Program-made: the position numbers and the translations under genes | From: Caviibacter sp963550915 | GTDB taxonomy: Bacteria; Fusobacteriota; Fusobacteriia; Fusobacteriales; Leptotrichiaceae | Direction of reading: 5' to 3' | DNA length: 64,000 bases | NCBI GenBank assembly: GCA_963550915.1 | Contig: CAUVEB010000001.1 | Span: 1 to 64,000, forward strand | In this document: positions 50,809 to 60,205 of the stretch, piece by piece | How positions within the stretch are numbered: position 1 is the first letter of the stretch | Layout of the letters: each line of letters begins with the position of its first letter | The notes under the pieces: generated by a model | What the model was told of the DNA's origin: nothing | Database searches by the model: none | Seen by the model: the letters and a program-made list of their open reading frames with translations, nothing else

Positions 50809-51951
50809 ATGCTAATTAGAAGTCAAAGAGTATGGATTGCAAATCAATTTATACCTTGTATTATTGAAGTTGTTGGAGAAAAAATCACAAAAATCATGGA
50901 GTATGACAAAGATGTAAAAGTTGATTATGACTTTGAAGATAAAAGAATTTTACCAGGGTTTATTGATGTACATACACACGGAGCAGTAGGATTTGATACT
51001 AATGACGCAGATGAAGAAGGACTTAGAAGATGGTGTGAGTATTTACCAAGTGAAGGAGTAACAGCATTTTGCCCTACAACAGTAACACAAACAGAGCAAG
51101 TATTAACAAAAGCTGCAAATAATGTATTAAATGTTTCTAAAAAGGAATATAAAGGAGCAAGAATTTTAGGAATAAATTTTGAAGGACCATTTTTAGATGT
51201 AAATCACTGTGGAGCTCAACCAGTTCCTTGTATTGTAAAACCTGATTTAGAAGAATTTAATAGATTTCAAAAAGCTTGTGATAATATGATAGTAATAATT
51301 ACACTTGCTGTTGAAAAAGATGAAAACTATGAAATGACAAGACAACTTGCAAAAGACGGTGTAATTATAAGTGTAGGTCATAGTGGAGCTACATACGATC
51401 AAGCAGTTATGGCTTTTGCTAATGGTGCAAGACTTATGACTCATACATTTAATGCTATGACAGGATTACATCATAGAGAACCTGGTCAAGTTGGTGCTTC
51501 AATGCGTATAAGAGACTGTTTTGCTGAAATAATATGTGACGGTATACATGTAATACCTACAGTACTTAACACATATTTTGCAAGTAAAGGTCCAGATCAC
51601 GCTGTAATGGTAAGTGACTCACTTTGTGCTAAAGGGTTTGAAGCTGGTGAATATTACCTTGGTGGAGAAAAATTCTTTATCTATCCTGACGGAAGTGCTC
51701 ACAGAGAAAGTGGAGCATTAGCAGGTTCAACATTAAGAATAATAGACGGACTTAAATTATGCGTTGAAAAAGCAATGGTTCCTTTTGAATCAGCACTTAA
51801 TTCATGCACATTAAACCCTGCAAGATTACTTAGAATTGATGACAAAAAAGGTAGAATAATGGCAAATTATGATGCAGACTTAGTTGTAATTGAAGATAAC
51901 TATGAAATAGTAAAAACAATGGTAATGGGTAAATTTGAATATAGTAAATAG
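50809..51951 (+). CDS. nagA: N-acetylglucosamine-6-phosphate deacetylase
   Basis: The start is the ATG at 50809 with AAAGGAG before it; the earlier in-frame ATG at 50779 overlaps the DUF441 gene. The 380-residue amidohydrolase has the metal-site motifs PGFIDVHTHGAVGFD, NFEGPFLDVNHCGAQ, ISVGHSGATYDQA, LMTHTFNAMTGLHHREPG and the catalytic Asp in AVMVSDSLCAKGF. It turns GlcNAc-6-P into GlcN-6-P and acetate in amino-sugar use and peptidoglycan recycling. nagB is not adjacent. Confidence 0.95.
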   Translation: MLIRSQRVWIANQFIPCIIEVVGEKITKIMEYDKDVKVDYDFEDKRILPGFIDVHTHGAVGFDTNDADEEGLRRWCEYLPSEGVTAFCPTTVTQTEQVLTKAANNVLNVSKKEYKGARILGINFEGPFLDVNHCGAQPVPCIVKPDLEEFNRFQKACDNMIVIITLAVEKDENYEMTRQLAKDGVIISVGHSGATYDQAVMAFANGARLMTHTFNAMTGLHHREPGQVGASMRIRDCFAEIICDGIHVIPTVLNTYFASKGPDHAVMVSDSLCAKGFEAGEYYLGGEKFFIYPDGSAHRESGALAGSTLRIIDGLKLCVEKAMVPFESALNSCTLNPARLLRIDDKKGRIMANYDADLVVIEDNYEIVKTMVMGKFEYSK

Positions 51952-51958
51952 GCTAGTT

Positions 51959-51988
51959 AAGAGATGACTTAATGTTATCTCTTTTTTT
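51959..51988 (+). terminator. Rho-independent terminator after nagA
   Basis: AAGAGAT (51959-51965) pairs with ATCTCTT (51977-51983), followed by TTTTTC. Confidence 0.82.
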
Positions 51989-51989
51989 C

Positions 51990-52017
51990 TTGTAATTTTT
52001 TCTAAATATGTTATACT
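51990..52017 (+). promoter_or_regulatory. Promoter of the O-methyltransferase gene
   Basis: TTGTAA (51990-51995), a 16-base spacer and TATACT (52012-52017). The spacer sequence resembles that of the rlmH promoter at 43140. Confidence 0.65.
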
Positions 52018-52035
52018 TTTACTAAAGGAGTAGCG

Positions 52036-52650
52036 ATGATTGAAAATTTTAATAATGCAACACAGTATGCTAGAGACCTATTTTCTGATGAAAAAGATAT
52101 GCTTTCTATAAAAGAATATGGAATTTTAAATAATGTACCTATAATAACAGATGAAGTTTTAAATTTTATGTTATTTTTAGTAAAAAATAATAATTATAAG
52201 ACTTGTCTTGAAATAGGGACTGCAATTGGATATTCTAGTAAATATCTTGCAAAATATATGAGTGTAGATACTATTGAAATTGATGAAAATAGATACAATA
52301 TAGCAAAAGAAAATTTAAAAGGAGTAGATGCTACTATTTATCATGGAGATGCTCTTACTATAATACCTGAAATTGACAAAAGCTTTGATTTTGTATTCAT
52401 TGATGCATCTAAGAGTCATAATATGGAATTTTTTAATTTATCATATGAAAAGTTAAATGAGAACGGTATGATATTCATAGATAACATTATGTTTCGTGGT
52501 TATGTATCAGATGATGATTATAGTAAAAGATATAAGACAATAATAAAAAAATTAAAAGAATTTATTAATTATTTAAACAACAATTATAACTTCGTACTAC
52601 TACCATTTGGAGATGGAGTAGGGCTTGTTACAAAGAAAGGAATAAAATGA
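52036..52650 (+). CDS. Class I SAM-dependent O-methyltransferase (TrmR-like)
   Basis: The 204-residue product has motif I CLEIGTAIGYSSKYLAKY, VDTIEIDENRYNIAKENL, DFVFIDASKSHNMEFF and IFIDNIMFRGYVSDDD. The combination FIDASK plus DN-x-x-RG fits the caffeoyl-CoA O-methyltransferase-like group that includes TrmR (YrrM), which makes 5-methoxyuridine in tRNA. AAAGGAG precedes the ATG. TrmR is the likely function but small-molecule methyltransferases share this fold. It overlaps the following lipoprotein gene by four bases. Confidence 0.85.
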   Translation: MIENFNNATQYARDLFSDEKDMLSIKEYGILNNVPIITDEVLNFMLFLVKNNNYKTCLEIGTAIGYSSKYLAKYMSVDTIEIDENRYNIAKENLKGVDATIYHGDALTIIPEIDKSFDFVFIDASKSHNMEFFNLSYEKLNENGMIFIDNIMFRGYVSDDDYSKRYKTIIKKLKEFINYLNNNYNFVLLPFGDGVGLVTKKGIK

Positions 52651-53930
52651 AAAAATTAATGATTTCAATAAGCTTAGTTGCTTTTTTAATGTCATGTTCA
52701 TACACTTCAAAAGATTATAGGGAGTTAAGAAAAAAAGTAGTACCTATTGAAAAACCAGTTGAAAAACCTAATTTAGGTGATAAGAGTAATGAAGATATTT
52801 TAAACAGCGAAGACTTAACAAAACAAGTATTTGATAGAAAAACAAGAAAAATAAATAATAACTTAAAAGGTGTTTGGGTATCAACTGTATATAATTTAGA
52901 TTTTCCAAAGAATAAAGGATATCAACCTGAAATGCAAAAAAAAGAAATAGATACAATAGTGGAAAATATAAAATCATGGGGATTTAATGCTATTTTCTTA
53001 CAAGTTAAACCTACTAATGATGCATTATATAATTCTAAAAATCTACCTTGGTCAACATATTTAACAGGTACTGAAGATGCACATCCAGGATATGACCCAC
53101 TTCAATACTTTATAACAAAAGCACATGAAAATGGAATAGAATTACATGCTTGGATAAATCCATATAGAGTTTCAATGACAAAAGATACTAGCAAATTATC
53201 GGCTAGAAATGTTGCAATACAACACCCAGATTGGGTATTTGAATATGACGGTAAACTATATTTAAATCCTGGTAAACCTGAAGTTGTTAAATATTTATAT
53301 GAAAATATAGAAGAAATTGTTAAAAATTATGATATAGACGGAATACATTTAGATGATTATTTCTATCCATATCCAAGTAATAATAAGAAATTACCTAATT
53401 TTGATGTTGAAGAATATGAAAAATATAAAAGAAAATTTGCTTTTTCAACAGTTGGAGATTTTAGAAGATCAAATGTTAATGATCTAATTAAAAACTTATC
53501 TACATCAGTTCATAAATTAAAACCACAAATCTTATTTGGTGTAAGTCCATTTGGAATATGGAGAAACTCAAATAATGATTTAACAGGTTCAAATACAAAT
53601 GGTTTACAATCATATGACGATCTATTTGCAGATAGCGTTAAATGGATGAATGAAGGTTGGGTAGACTATATAGCACCACAAATATACTGGAATGTAAACC
53701 ATCAAAAAGCAGACTATAGAGAACTTGTTAAATGGTGGTCAGATGTAGCTGAAAAAACAAATACACCTTTATACGTAGGAGAAGGTATTTATAAGGTAAA
53801 TGAATGGGCTAATGGAGAATTAGCATTACATAAAGATATTAGAAATAATAATGCTGGTGTAAAAGGATATATTTTATTTAGATATGAAATATTACTTAAA
53901 AATCCTTGGATAATAAACGAAGTGGATTAA
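52647..53930 (+). CDS. Glycosyl-hydrolase-like lipoprotein (GHL10/DUF187, YddW/DigH type)
   Basis: The 427-residue product has a lipoprotein signal (MKKLMISISLVAFLMSCS, Cys17) and a TIM-barrel-like domain from about residue 70. The domain shows LKGVWVSTVYNLDFP, WGFNAIFLQVKP, ELHAWINPYR, IDGIHLDDYFYPYP, FGVSPFGIW and WVDYIAPQIYWN. The family includes E. coli DigH (YddW), a divisome-associated peptidoglycan hydrolase for denuded strands. A role in cell-wall processing is inferred. It is coupled to the methyltransferase gene by an ATGA overlap, and uvrB starts two bases after its stop. Confidence 0.88.
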   Translation: MKKLMISISLVAFLMSCSYTSKDYRELRKKVVPIEKPVEKPNLGDKSNEDILNSEDLTKQVFDRKTRKINNNLKGVWVSTVYNLDFPKNKGYQPEMQKKEIDTIVENIKSWGFNAIFLQVKPTNDALYNSKNLPWSTYLTGTEDAHPGYDPLQYFITKAHENGIELHAWINPYRVSMTKDTSKLSARNVAIQHPDWVFEYDGKLYLNPGKPEVVKYLYENIEEIVKNYDIDGIHLDDYFYPYPSNNKKLPNFDVEEYEKYKRKFAFSTVGDFRRSNVNDLIKNLSTSVHKLKPQILFGVSPFGIWRNSNNDLTGSNTNGLQSYDDLFADSVKWMNEGWVDYIAPQIYWNVNHQKADYRELVKWWSDVAEKTNTPLYVGEGIYKVNEWANGELALHKDIRNNNAGVKGYILFRYEILLKNPWIINEVD

Positions 53931-53931
53931 T

Positions 53932-55902
53932 ATGCAATTTAAACTAGATTCTAAATTTAAGCCTACTGGTGATCAACCTCAGGCTATAGAAAAAATAGTA
54001 AAAAATATTGAAAATGGTATAGATGAGCAAATTTTATTAGGTGTTACAGGATCAGGTAAGACATTTACAATTGCAAATGTAATTAATAAATTAAATAGAC
54101 CTGCACTAATACTAGCACCTAATAAGACACTTGCAGCACAGCTATATAATGAGTATAAGAAATTTTTTCCGCATAATGCAGTGGAATATTTTGTTTCCTA
54201 TTATGACTATTATCAGCCTGAAGCATATATACCACAAACAGATACATATATTGAAAAAGATTCATCAATAAATGAAGAAATAGATAAATTAAGACATGCT
54301 GCTACGGCAGCTCTTTTAACAAGAAGAGATGTAATAATAGTAGCGTCTGTTTCAGCAATATATGGTCTTGGTTCAAAAAAAGCGTATAATGATAATACTA
54401 TACCTATAGATAAAGAAGTTGGTATAAGTAGAAAAGAATTAATAAAAAGACTTATTGAGCTTAGATATAATAGAAATGATATGGTGCTTGAAAGAGCTTG
54501 TTTTAGGATAAAAGGAGATACAATAGATTTATTACCTCCATATCAAGATACAGCGTATCGTTTCATATTTTTTGATGAAGATTTAGAAAATATCTATGAA
54601 ATAAATCCTCTTACTGGTAAAAAAGTAAAAGATGTAAAAAGACTAGCAATAATGCCGGCTACACACTATCTTTCAATCATAGATAATAATAATATGTTTG
54701 AAAAAATAAAAGAGGAATTAAAAGAAAGAGTAGCTTTTTTTGAAAATAATAATAAATTACTTGAAGCACAAAGAATAAAGCAAAGAACAGAATATGATAT
54801 GGAAATGATAAAAGAGATTGGATATTGTAAGGGCATAGAAAATTATTCAAGATACCTTGCAAATAAAGAACAAGGAGAAGCTCCAGATACTCTAATAGAC
54901 TATTTTCCGGATGATTTTGTAGTGTTTATTGATGAATCTCATATAACAGTACCACAAATAAGTGGTATGTATAATGGAGATCATTCAAGAAAAAGAATTT
55001 TAATTGAAAACGGTTTTAGACTACCAAGTGCTTTTGACAATAGACCTTTAAAAATAGAAGAAGTTTTTAGTAAAATAAAAAAGGTTATTTATGTATCTGC
55101 TACACCAAGTGATTATGAACTTACAAATTCAAAAGGTGAAATAGTAGAACAGATTATTAGACCGACAGGGCTTGTTGAACCAAGTATAGAAATAAGAAAA
55201 ACAAAATACCAAGTTGATGATTTATTAGAAGAATTAAAAAAAGAAATAGCAAATAAAAATAGAGTATTAGTTACAACACTAACTAAAAAAATGGCAGAAG
55301 AATTAACAGATTACTATAATGAGCTAGGTCTTAAAGTAAGGTATATGCACTCTGGTATTGACACAATTGAAAGAGTAGAGATTATAAAAGGTTTAAGACG
55401 TGGAGAATATGATGTATTAGTTGGAATAAATCTTTTAAGAGAAGGACTTGATATACCTGAAGTTTCTCTTGTTGCAATACTAGAGGCAGATAAAGAAGGG
55501 TATTTAAGATCAAGAAGATCTCTTATACAAACTATGGGAAGAGCAGCAAGAAATATATCAGGTAGAGTAATACTTTATGCAGATACTATAACAAAATCAA
55601 TGAAAGAAGCAATAGAAGAAGTTGATAGAAGAAGAAATATACAAAAAGAGTATAATATAAAAAATAATATTACTCCTAGAACAACAAGTAATAGTGATAT
55701 TGACTCATTAGTTGAATATGATATAGATGATAATATTAATAGTGAAAAATTAGAATTTAAAAATATAAAAGAAATTGAGAAAAAAATATCTAAACTTGAA
55801 AAAGAAATGAAAAAATACTCAAGTGAGCTTAATTTTGAAAAAGCTATTGAAGTTAGAAATACTATAACACATTTAAAGAAAATACTTATGGAGGTTATGT
55901 AG
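53932..55902 (+). CDS. uvrB: Excinuclease ABC subunit B
   Basis: The 656-residue helicase-like protein has Walker A [14 protein letters not shown]. It also has the beta-hairpin segment [82 protein letters not shown]-like, [14 protein letters not shown], and a C-terminal UVR motif ([20 protein letters not shown]). UvrB loads at DNA damage with UvrA and directs UvrC incision. uvrA and uvrC are outside the window. xseA begins two bases after its stop. Confidence 0.97.
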   Translation: [656 protein letters not shown]

Positions 55903-55903
55903 T

Positions 55904-57160
55904 TTGAAAACATATAAAATAGGTGAAATTAATAATATAATAAAAGAATATCTTGAAAGTGTTATATTCTTAAAATCATTTTGTGTTGAAGGTGAAGTAT
56001 CAAATATTACATATCAACAAAGACATATGTATTTTACTTTAAAAGATGAGAATAATAATATAAAATGTGCAGGTTTTAACTATATCACTAACGATATCCC
56101 AAGAAATTTAAAAGAAGGTGATAGTGTAAAAGTATATGGTAAGATTAATGTATATAATGTAAATGCAAGTGTACAAATAGTTTGTAATAAAATAGAAAAA
56201 GTTTCAAATATAGGTGAGCTTTATAAAAAATTAGAAGAGCTAAAAAAAGAATACATGCAAAAAGGATATTTTGATGAAAGTCTAAAAAAAGAAATTCCAA
56301 AATATCCAAAGAGAATTGGAGTAGTTACAGCACATACTGGAGCTGCTATACACGATATAATAGATACTAGTCATATAAGATATGAAAATATTGAAATATA
56401 TCTTTATTCTGCAAAAGTACAAGGAGAAGGAGCAAGCACTGAAATTGCAAAAGGTATAGAAGTATTAAACGATAAAAGCTTAGAATTAGACTGTATTATT
56501 GTAGGTCGTGGTGGTGGAAGTATAGAAGATTTATGGGCATTTAATGAAAGAGAAGTAATTGAAGCTATATATAAATCAGAACTACCAATAATTTCAGCAG
56601 TGGGACATGAAGTTGATTTTTTACTGTCTGATTTAGTAGCGGATTTACGTGCAGCAACACCAACTCAAGCAGCACAGTTATTAGTTCCTGTAAAATCTGA
56701 AATATTAAAAGATATATCAGAAAAAAGATATAAATTATCAAATCTTTTAAGTCAAAAAGTAAAAATACAAGAAAAAGAATTAGAAAATTTAAAAAATAAT
56801 TATTACTTTAAAGAATTTTATACAAATAGAATATTAAATAATTATGAATTAATTGATAAATACAGTATAAGATTATCAGAGCTTATAATCCAAAAACTAA
56901 ATTACAAAGAAAAGATGAATAAAATAGATATGCTTAGTAAAAATCTTGATAGGATAATATTAAATAAACTTGAAAGATATAAGCTTATTACATCAGGAAT
57001 TAAAAGTTCATTATCAAAATATGATATACAAAATATATATGATAGAGGTTTTAGTATAAGTCTTATTAATGGTAAATTAATAAAAGATGTTGATGTAAAA
57101 AAAGGTATGAATATAAAGACAAAATATAAAAATGGTGAAGTAATAAGTGAGGTTAAATAA
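55904..57160 (+). CDS. xseA: Exodeoxyribonuclease VII large subunit
   Basis: The start is the TTG at 55904, after GGAGG in the uvrB end. The 418-residue product has an N-terminal OB-fold (VEGEVSNITYQQRHMYFTLKD). The catalytic core has RIGVVTAHTGAAIHDII, GRGGGSIEDLWAFNEREV, ISAVGHEVDFLLSDLVADLRAATPTQAAQLLVP. A coiled-coil stretch follows and a small C-terminal domain. ExoVII degrades single-stranded DNA. The small subunit gene xseB, often next to xseA, is not found here. Confidence 0.95.
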   Translation: MKTYKIGEINNIIKEYLESVIFLKSFCVEGEVSNITYQQRHMYFTLKDENNNIKCAGFNYITNDIPRNLKEGDSVKVYGKINVYNVNASVQIVCNKIEKVSNIGELYKKLEELKKEYMQKGYFDESLKKEIPKYPKRIGVVTAHTGAAIHDIIDTSHIRYENIEIYLYSAKVQGEGASTEIAKGIEVLNDKSLELDCIIVGRGGGSIEDLWAFNEREVIEAIYKSELPIISAVGHEVDFLLSDLVADLRAATPTQAAQLLVPVKSEILKDISEKRYKLSNLLSQKVKIQEKELENLKNNYYFKEFYTNRILNNYELIDKYSIRLSELIIQKLNYKEKMNKIDMLSKNLDRIILNKLERYKLITSGIKSSLSKYDIQNIYDRGFSISLINGKLIKDVDVKKGMNIKTKYKNGEVISEVK

Positions 57161-57642
57161 TGAATAAAAGAGAAGATTATTTAAGTTGGGAACAATATTT
57201 TATGGGCATAGCATTCTTATCAGCACAAAGAAGTAAAGATCCTACAACTCAAGTTGGAGCTTGTATAGTAAAAGATAATAAAATAATAGGTATAGGGTAT
57301 AATGGATTTCCGGTAGGAAGTAATGATGATGAAATGTCTTGGGGTAAAACTGGAGATATTTTAGATACAAAATATCCGTATGTAGTACATGCTGAGCTTA
57401 ATGCAATATTAAATAGTATTAAAAATTTAGAAAATAGCACTATATATGTCACTCATTACCCTTGTAATGAATGTGCTAAAGCAATAACACAGTCAGGTAT
57501 AAAAAAAGTTGTATATTATTCAGATAAACATAAACATCATGAGCTTTTAAAAGCATCAACAAAAATAATGGAAAATGCCAATATAAATATAGTAAAATAT
57601 GAAAATGAACAAAACAAAATTGAAATTTTATTTAAAGATTAA
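57160..57642 (+). CDS. Deoxycytidylate (dCMP) deaminase family protein
   Basis: The 160-residue zinc deaminase has SKDPTTQVGACIVKDNKIIG, GYNGFPVGSNDDEMSW, the catalytic YVVHAELNAIL (HAE) and zinc ligands in THYPCNECAKAITQSGI (PCxxC). This is the dCMP deaminase/ComEB layout that makes dUMP for thymidylate synthesis. Its ATG overlaps the xseA stop by one base. No partner thymidylate genes are nearby. It is the last gene before the eno promoter. Confidence 0.9.
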   Translation: MNKREDYLSWEQYFMGIAFLSAQRSKDPTTQVGACIVKDNKIIGIGYNGFPVGSNDDEMSWGKTGDILDTKYPYVVHAELNAILNSIKNLENSTIYVTHYPCNECAKAITQSGIKKVVYYSDKHKHHELLKASTKIMENANINIVKYENEQNKIEILFKD

Positions 57643-57659
57643 TAATAAAATAAGAATTA

Positions 57660-57688
57660 TAGACTTTAAAATTCATTTGTGATATAAT
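57660..57688 (+). promoter_or_regulatory. Promoter of eno
   Basis: TAGACT (57660-57665), a 17-base spacer and TATAAT (57683-57688) with TGA before it (extended -10). The box is the same as at ruvC (TGTGATATAAT). Confidence 0.75.
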
Positions 57689-57707
57689 TAATTAGTTAAT
57701 TATTATG

Positions 57708-57750
57708 AAAGGTGGTGAATCCGTTTTTATATTAAAAACGGGAATTTGCA
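57708..57750 (+). promoter_or_regulatory. eno leader: Shine-Dalgarno followed by hairpin before the start codon
   Basis: AAAGGTGGTGA (57708-57718) is one mismatch from a full anti-16S match. It lies 32 bases before the ATG at 57751. In between, CCGTTTTTA (57721-57729) and TAAAAACGG (57733-57741) form a perfect 9-bp hairpin with a 3-base loop, which if folded leaves about 11 bases between site and start. Confidence 0.7.
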
Positions 57751-59061
57751 ATGACAAATATTAAATATCAAACAATGATAGAAGATATCTATGCAAGAGA
57801 AATATTAGACTCAAGAGGAAATCCAACAGTTGAAGTTGAAGTATACTTAGAAGGTGGAGCAATGGGAAGAGCTTCTGTACCATCAGGAGCATCAACAGGA
57901 GTACACGAAGCTGTTGAATTAAGAGATGAAGATAAATCAAGATACTTAGGTAAAGGTGTATTAAAGGCTGTTGAAAACGTTAATACAATAATTGCAGAAA
58001 ATATAATCGGTATGGATGCTTTAAATCAAGTTGAAATAGATAGAGCTATGATAGAACTTGATGGAACACCAAACAAAGCTAAATTAGGAGCTAATGCAAT
58101 ATTAGGTGTATCACTTGCAGTTGCTAAAGCAGCAGCAAACCAATTAGGTTTACCATTATATAGATATTTAGGTGGGGTTAATGCAAAAGAATTACCTGTA
58201 CCAATGATGAATATATTAAATGGTGGAGCACATGCTGATTCAGCTGTTGACGTTCAAGAATTCATGATACAACCAGTTGGTGCTAAAACATATAAAGAAG
58301 CATTAAGAATGGGTGCAGAAATATTCCATCACTTAGGTAAATTATTAAAAGCAAATGGAGATTCTACAAACGTAGGTAATGAAGGTGGATACGCACCATC
58401 AAAAATTGCTGGAACTAAAGGTGCATTAGACATCATATCTAAAGCAGTAGTAAATGCTGGTTATGAATTAGGTAAAGATATTACATTTGCAATGGACGCA
58501 GCATCTTCAGAATTTTATGACAGCACTAAAGGTAAATATGTATTCAAAAGAGAAGGTGGAGAAAAAACATCTGCTGAAATGGTTGCTTGGTACAAAGAAT
58601 TATGCAATGAATATCCAATAGTATCAATCGAAGATGGTCTTGCAGAAGATGATTGGGAAGGATTTGCATTAATGACAAAAGAATTAGGAGATAAGATTCA
58701 AATAGTAGGAGACGATTTATTCGTTACAAATACTACAAGATTATCAGAAGGAATTGAAAAAGGAATTGCAAACTCAATCTTAATTAAATTAAACCAAATT
58801 GGAACATTAACTGAAACATTAGATGCAATTGAAATGGCTAAGAAAGCTGGATATACTGCAGTTGTTTCACATAGATCAGGAGAAACTGAAGATGATACAA
58901 TAGCAGACGTAGCAGTTGCAACAAATGCAGGACAAATTAAGACTGGTTCAGCTTCAAGAACTGATAGAATTGCTAAATACAATCAATTATTAAGAATTGA
59001 AGACGAATTAGCAGGTCAAGCAATATACAAAGGAATAAAAGCATTATACAATATTAAATAA
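57751..59061 (+). CDS. eno: Enolase
   Basis: The 436-residue product has IYAREILDSRGNPTVEVEV, SGASTGVHEAVELRDEDKSRY, GNEGGYAPSK, the metal ligands in AMDAASSEFYD, SIEDGLAEDDWEG and QIVGDDLFVTN, and catalytic SHRSGETEDDTIADVAV. It converts 2-phosphoglycerate to phosphoenolpyruvate in glycolysis. The start at 57751 adds eight residues (MTNIKYQT) relative to the next Met at 57775, the more usual enolase start. An in-frame stop at 57733 rules out any start further upstream. Its codons are more biased to common ones, as expected of a highly expressed gene. Confidence 0.97.
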   Translation: MTNIKYQTMIEDIYAREILDSRGNPTVEVEVYLEGGAMGRASVPSGASTGVHEAVELRDEDKSRYLGKGVLKAVENVNTIIAENIIGMDALNQVEIDRAMIELDGTPNKAKLGANAILGVSLAVAKAAANQLGLPLYRYLGGVNAKELPVPMMNILNGGAHADSAVDVQEFMIQPVGAKTYKEALRMGAEIFHHLGKLLKANGDSTNVGNEGGYAPSKIAGTKGALDIISKAVVNAGYELGKDITFAMDAASSEFYDSTKGKYVFKREGGEKTSAEMVAWYKELCNEYPIVSIEDGLAEDDWEGFALMTKELGDKIQIVGDDLFVTNTTRLSEGIEKGIANSILIKLNQIGTLTETLDAIEMAKKAGYTAVVSHRSGETEDDTIADVAVATNAGQIKTGSASRTDRIAKYNQLLRIEDELAGQAIYKGIKALYNIK

Positions 59062-59068
59062 TGAATAT

Positions 59069-59104
59069 GAGAGTTTAAGTGTATACTTATACTCTCGTTT
59101 TTTA
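59069..59104 (+). terminator. Rho-independent terminator after eno
   Basis: GAGAGT-T-TAAGT (59069-59080) pairs with ACTTA-T-ACTCTC (59085-59096) around GTAT, followed by GTTTTTT. Confidence 0.87.
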
Positions 59105-59116
59105 TTTATAAAGTAC

Positions 59117-59145
59117 TTGAAAATTTACTGTAACTTTGATAAAAT
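59117..59145 (+). promoter_or_regulatory. Promoter of fba
   Basis: TTGAAA (59117-59122), a 17-base spacer and TAAAAT (59140-59145). Confidence 0.72.
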
Positions 59146-59192
59146 AATAACATAGTGAATAAAAAAAGAGTATAAATATTAGGAGGAATCAA

Positions 59193-60179
59193 ATGAAGTA
59201 TAACTATAAAGATTTAGGTCTAGTTAATACAAGAGAAATGTTTGCAAAAGCAAATAAAGAAGGGTATTCAGTACCAGCTTTTAACTTTAACAACTTAGAA
59301 CAATTACAAGCTATAATAGAAGCATGTGTTGAAATGGGAGCACCAGTTATATTACAAGTATCACCAAGTGCAAGAAACTACATAGGAAGAGATATGATAC
59401 CTTGGATAGCTAAAGCTGCTGTATCATATGTTGAAGCTTCAGGTTCAGATATACCAGTTGCATTACACCTTGATCATGGTCCAAGCTATGAAATAGCTGA
59501 AGACTGTATCTTAAATGGATTCTCATCAGTAATGATAGATGCATCTAAATATGATTATGACGAAAACGTAGCATTATCTAAAAAAGTTGCAGATTTTGCA
59601 CATAAATATGATGTAACAGTTGAAGCTGAATTAGGAGTATTAGCAGGTATAGAAGATGAAGTATCAGCAGACGATCACATTTTCACACAACCAAGCGAAG
59701 TTGAAGACTTTGTTTCAAAAACAGGTGTTGACTCACTTGCAATTGCAATAGGAACTTCACACGGAGCATACAAATTTAAACCTGGAGACGATCCACATAT
59801 AAGATTAGATATCTTAAAAGAAATCGAAAAGAGAATACCTGGATTCCCAATAGTATTACACGGTTCTTCATCAATACCACAAGAATATGTAAGAATAATC
59901 AATGAAAATGGTGGAAAAATACAAGACGCTATGGGTATACCTGATGATCAATTAAATATGGCTTCAAAATCAGCAGTTGCTAAAATTAATGTAGATTCAG
60001 ACGGAAGACTTGCATTTACAGCAGGAGTAAGAAAAGCATTCTTTGATAATCCAGCAGAATTTGACCCAAGAAAATATCTTGCTAAAGGTAAAGAATTTAT
60101 GAAAAAATACTATAAAGAAAAAATAGTAGCTGTTTACGGTGCAGAAGGTGCATATAAAAAAGGAACAGAAAGAAAGTAA
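59193..60179 (+). CDS. fba: Class II fructose-1,6-bisphosphate aldolase
   Basis: The 328-residue zinc aldolase has VPAFNFNNLEQLQAIIEA, the zinc-binding VALHLDHGPSYE, VEAELGVLAGIEDEVSADD, LAIAIGTSHGAYKF, PIVLHGSSSIPQE and KINVDSDGRLAFTAGVR. It splits fructose-1,6-bisphosphate into two triose phosphates. TTAGGAGGAA precedes the ATG. It neighbours eno, placing two glycolytic genes side by side under separate promoters. Confidence 0.96.
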   Translation: MKYNYKDLGLVNTREMFAKANKEGYSVPAFNFNNLEQLQAIIEACVEMGAPVILQVSPSARNYIGRDMIPWIAKAAVSYVEASGSDIPVALHLDHGPSYEIAEDCILNGFSSVMIDASKYDYDENVALSKKVADFAHKYDVTVEAELGVLAGIEDEVSADDHIFTQPSEVEDFVSKTGVDSLAIAIGTSHGAYKFKPGDDPHIRLDILKEIEKRIPGFPIVLHGSSSIPQEYVRIINENGGKIQDAMGIPDDQLNMASKSAVAKINVDSDGRLAFTAGVRKAFFDNPAEFDPRKYLAKGKEFMKKYYKEKIVAVYGAEGAYKKGTERK

Positions 60180-60205
60180 AATAAAAATTGAAAAAAACAT
60201 ATGAT

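Noticed and set aside
57705..57764. 19-residue upstream ORF as a firm gene before eno
   Set aside because: Its ATG has no ribosome site of its own and the sequence is explained by the Shine-Dalgarno and hairpin; kept only as a possibility in the eno leader finding.
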